Assembly: GCA_029287695.1 (NCBI GenBank)
Contig: JARFQQ010000156.1
Span: 1-6,487 of the forward strand
Direction of reading: 5' to 3'
Length of the DNA stretch: 6,487 nucleotides
Source of the DNA: Gammaproteobacteria bacterium
GTDB lineage: Bacteria > Pseudomonadota > Gammaproteobacteria > Chromatiales > Chromatiaceae
Of the stretch, positions 6,451 through 6,487 are shown piece by piece. A program made the position numbers and the translations under genes. Numbering within the stretch: the first letter of the stretch is position 1; each line of letters starts with the position of its first letter. A model generated the notes under the pieces. That model was not told where the DNA came from. It made no database searches and saw nothing but the letters and a program-made list of their open reading frames with translations.

Positions 6451-6487
6451 ATGAGGATTAAACCGCGTGATACTGTCACTGTTATAC
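6451..6487 (+). CDS. Possible first 12 codons of a gene running off the right edge
   Basis: An ATG at 6451 opens a frame reading MRIKPRDTVTVI to the end of the window without a stop. The pattern of basic residues, then Asp-Thr-Val-Thr-Val, could be the first beta-strand of a small soluble protein. It faintly recalls the N-termini of SlyD/FKBP-type prolyl isomerases, but 12 residues are far too few to name it. No Shine-Dalgarno precedes it, and the start codon lies in the right arm of the palindrome at 6444-6456. It may well be chance. Confidence 0.2.
   Translation, partial: MRIKPRDTVTVI

Larger units (their letters stand above)
6189..6487. other. Right-end intergenic stretch with several short inverted repeats
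   Basis: I see no firmly supported gene in these 299 bases. They contain five perfect short inverted repeats: ATCAC/GTGAT (6252-6264), GGAATC/GATTCC (6283-6302), CTGCG/CGCAG with a GCTT tetraloop (6380-6393), TACCAG/CTGGTA (6396-6417), and CCTCAT/ATGAGG (6444-6456). None is followed by a T-tract on either strand. The number of 6-bp stems is somewhat above what I would expect by chance, but I ran no statistics. The stretch probably carries the control region of the TehB-like gene (minus) and of a gene to the right (plus). Confidence 0.45.

Overview
The window looks like chromosomal DNA from a gammaproteobacterium. The coding frames are GC-rich with strong G/C preference at third codon positions. 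The main pointers are a clear SlmA, the nucleoid-occlusion factor found mainly in Gammaproteobacteria, and the gene order coaBC-dut-argB-slmA, a trimmed form of the coaBC-dut-(algC)-argB-slmA arrangement common in that class. I cannot place it more precisely from sequence alone.

Left part, plus strand (1-3873). A non-coding stretch carries a good intrinsic terminator (70-98) for something upstream of the window. It is followed by a candidate extended -10 promoter (183-191) overlapped by a 17-base palindrome (188-204). Then come five tightly packed genes: an unrecognised small lipoprotein (232-660), coaBC (657-1853), dut (1846-2301), argB (2391-3287) and slmA (3295-3873). The first three overlap by 4 and 8 bases, which suggests translational coupling. 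dut and argB are separated by 89 bases with a GC-rich hairpin and no T-tract, so read-through is likely. argB and slmA are 7 bases apart. Together they supply coenzyme A precursor synthesis, dUTP clean-up and pyrimidine supply, the second step of arginine synthesis, and coupling of division to chromosome position.

Right part, minus strand (6188 down to 3961), convergent with slmA. In transcription order these are a cytoplasmic TehB-like class I SAM methyltransferase (6188-5601), a class I SAM methyltransferase with an export signal (5507-4836), and a lone transglutaminase-like cysteine protease-fold protein (4746-3961). The gaps are about 90 bases each, and a candidate extended -10 lies before the second gene, so these may be separate or only loosely linked units. 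I see no pathway that clearly joins them.

The right end (6189-6487) has no gene I can support firmly. It holds several short inverted repeats, and possibly the first 12 codons of a plus-strand gene at the edge. I found no mobile element, CRISPR array, tRNA, rRNA or phage feature. The window is mostly core housekeeping sequence, and I do not see a convincing undescribed multi-gene system. The points most worth a second look are the lipoprotein coupled to coaBC, the palindrome on its promoter, and the exported methyltransferase.
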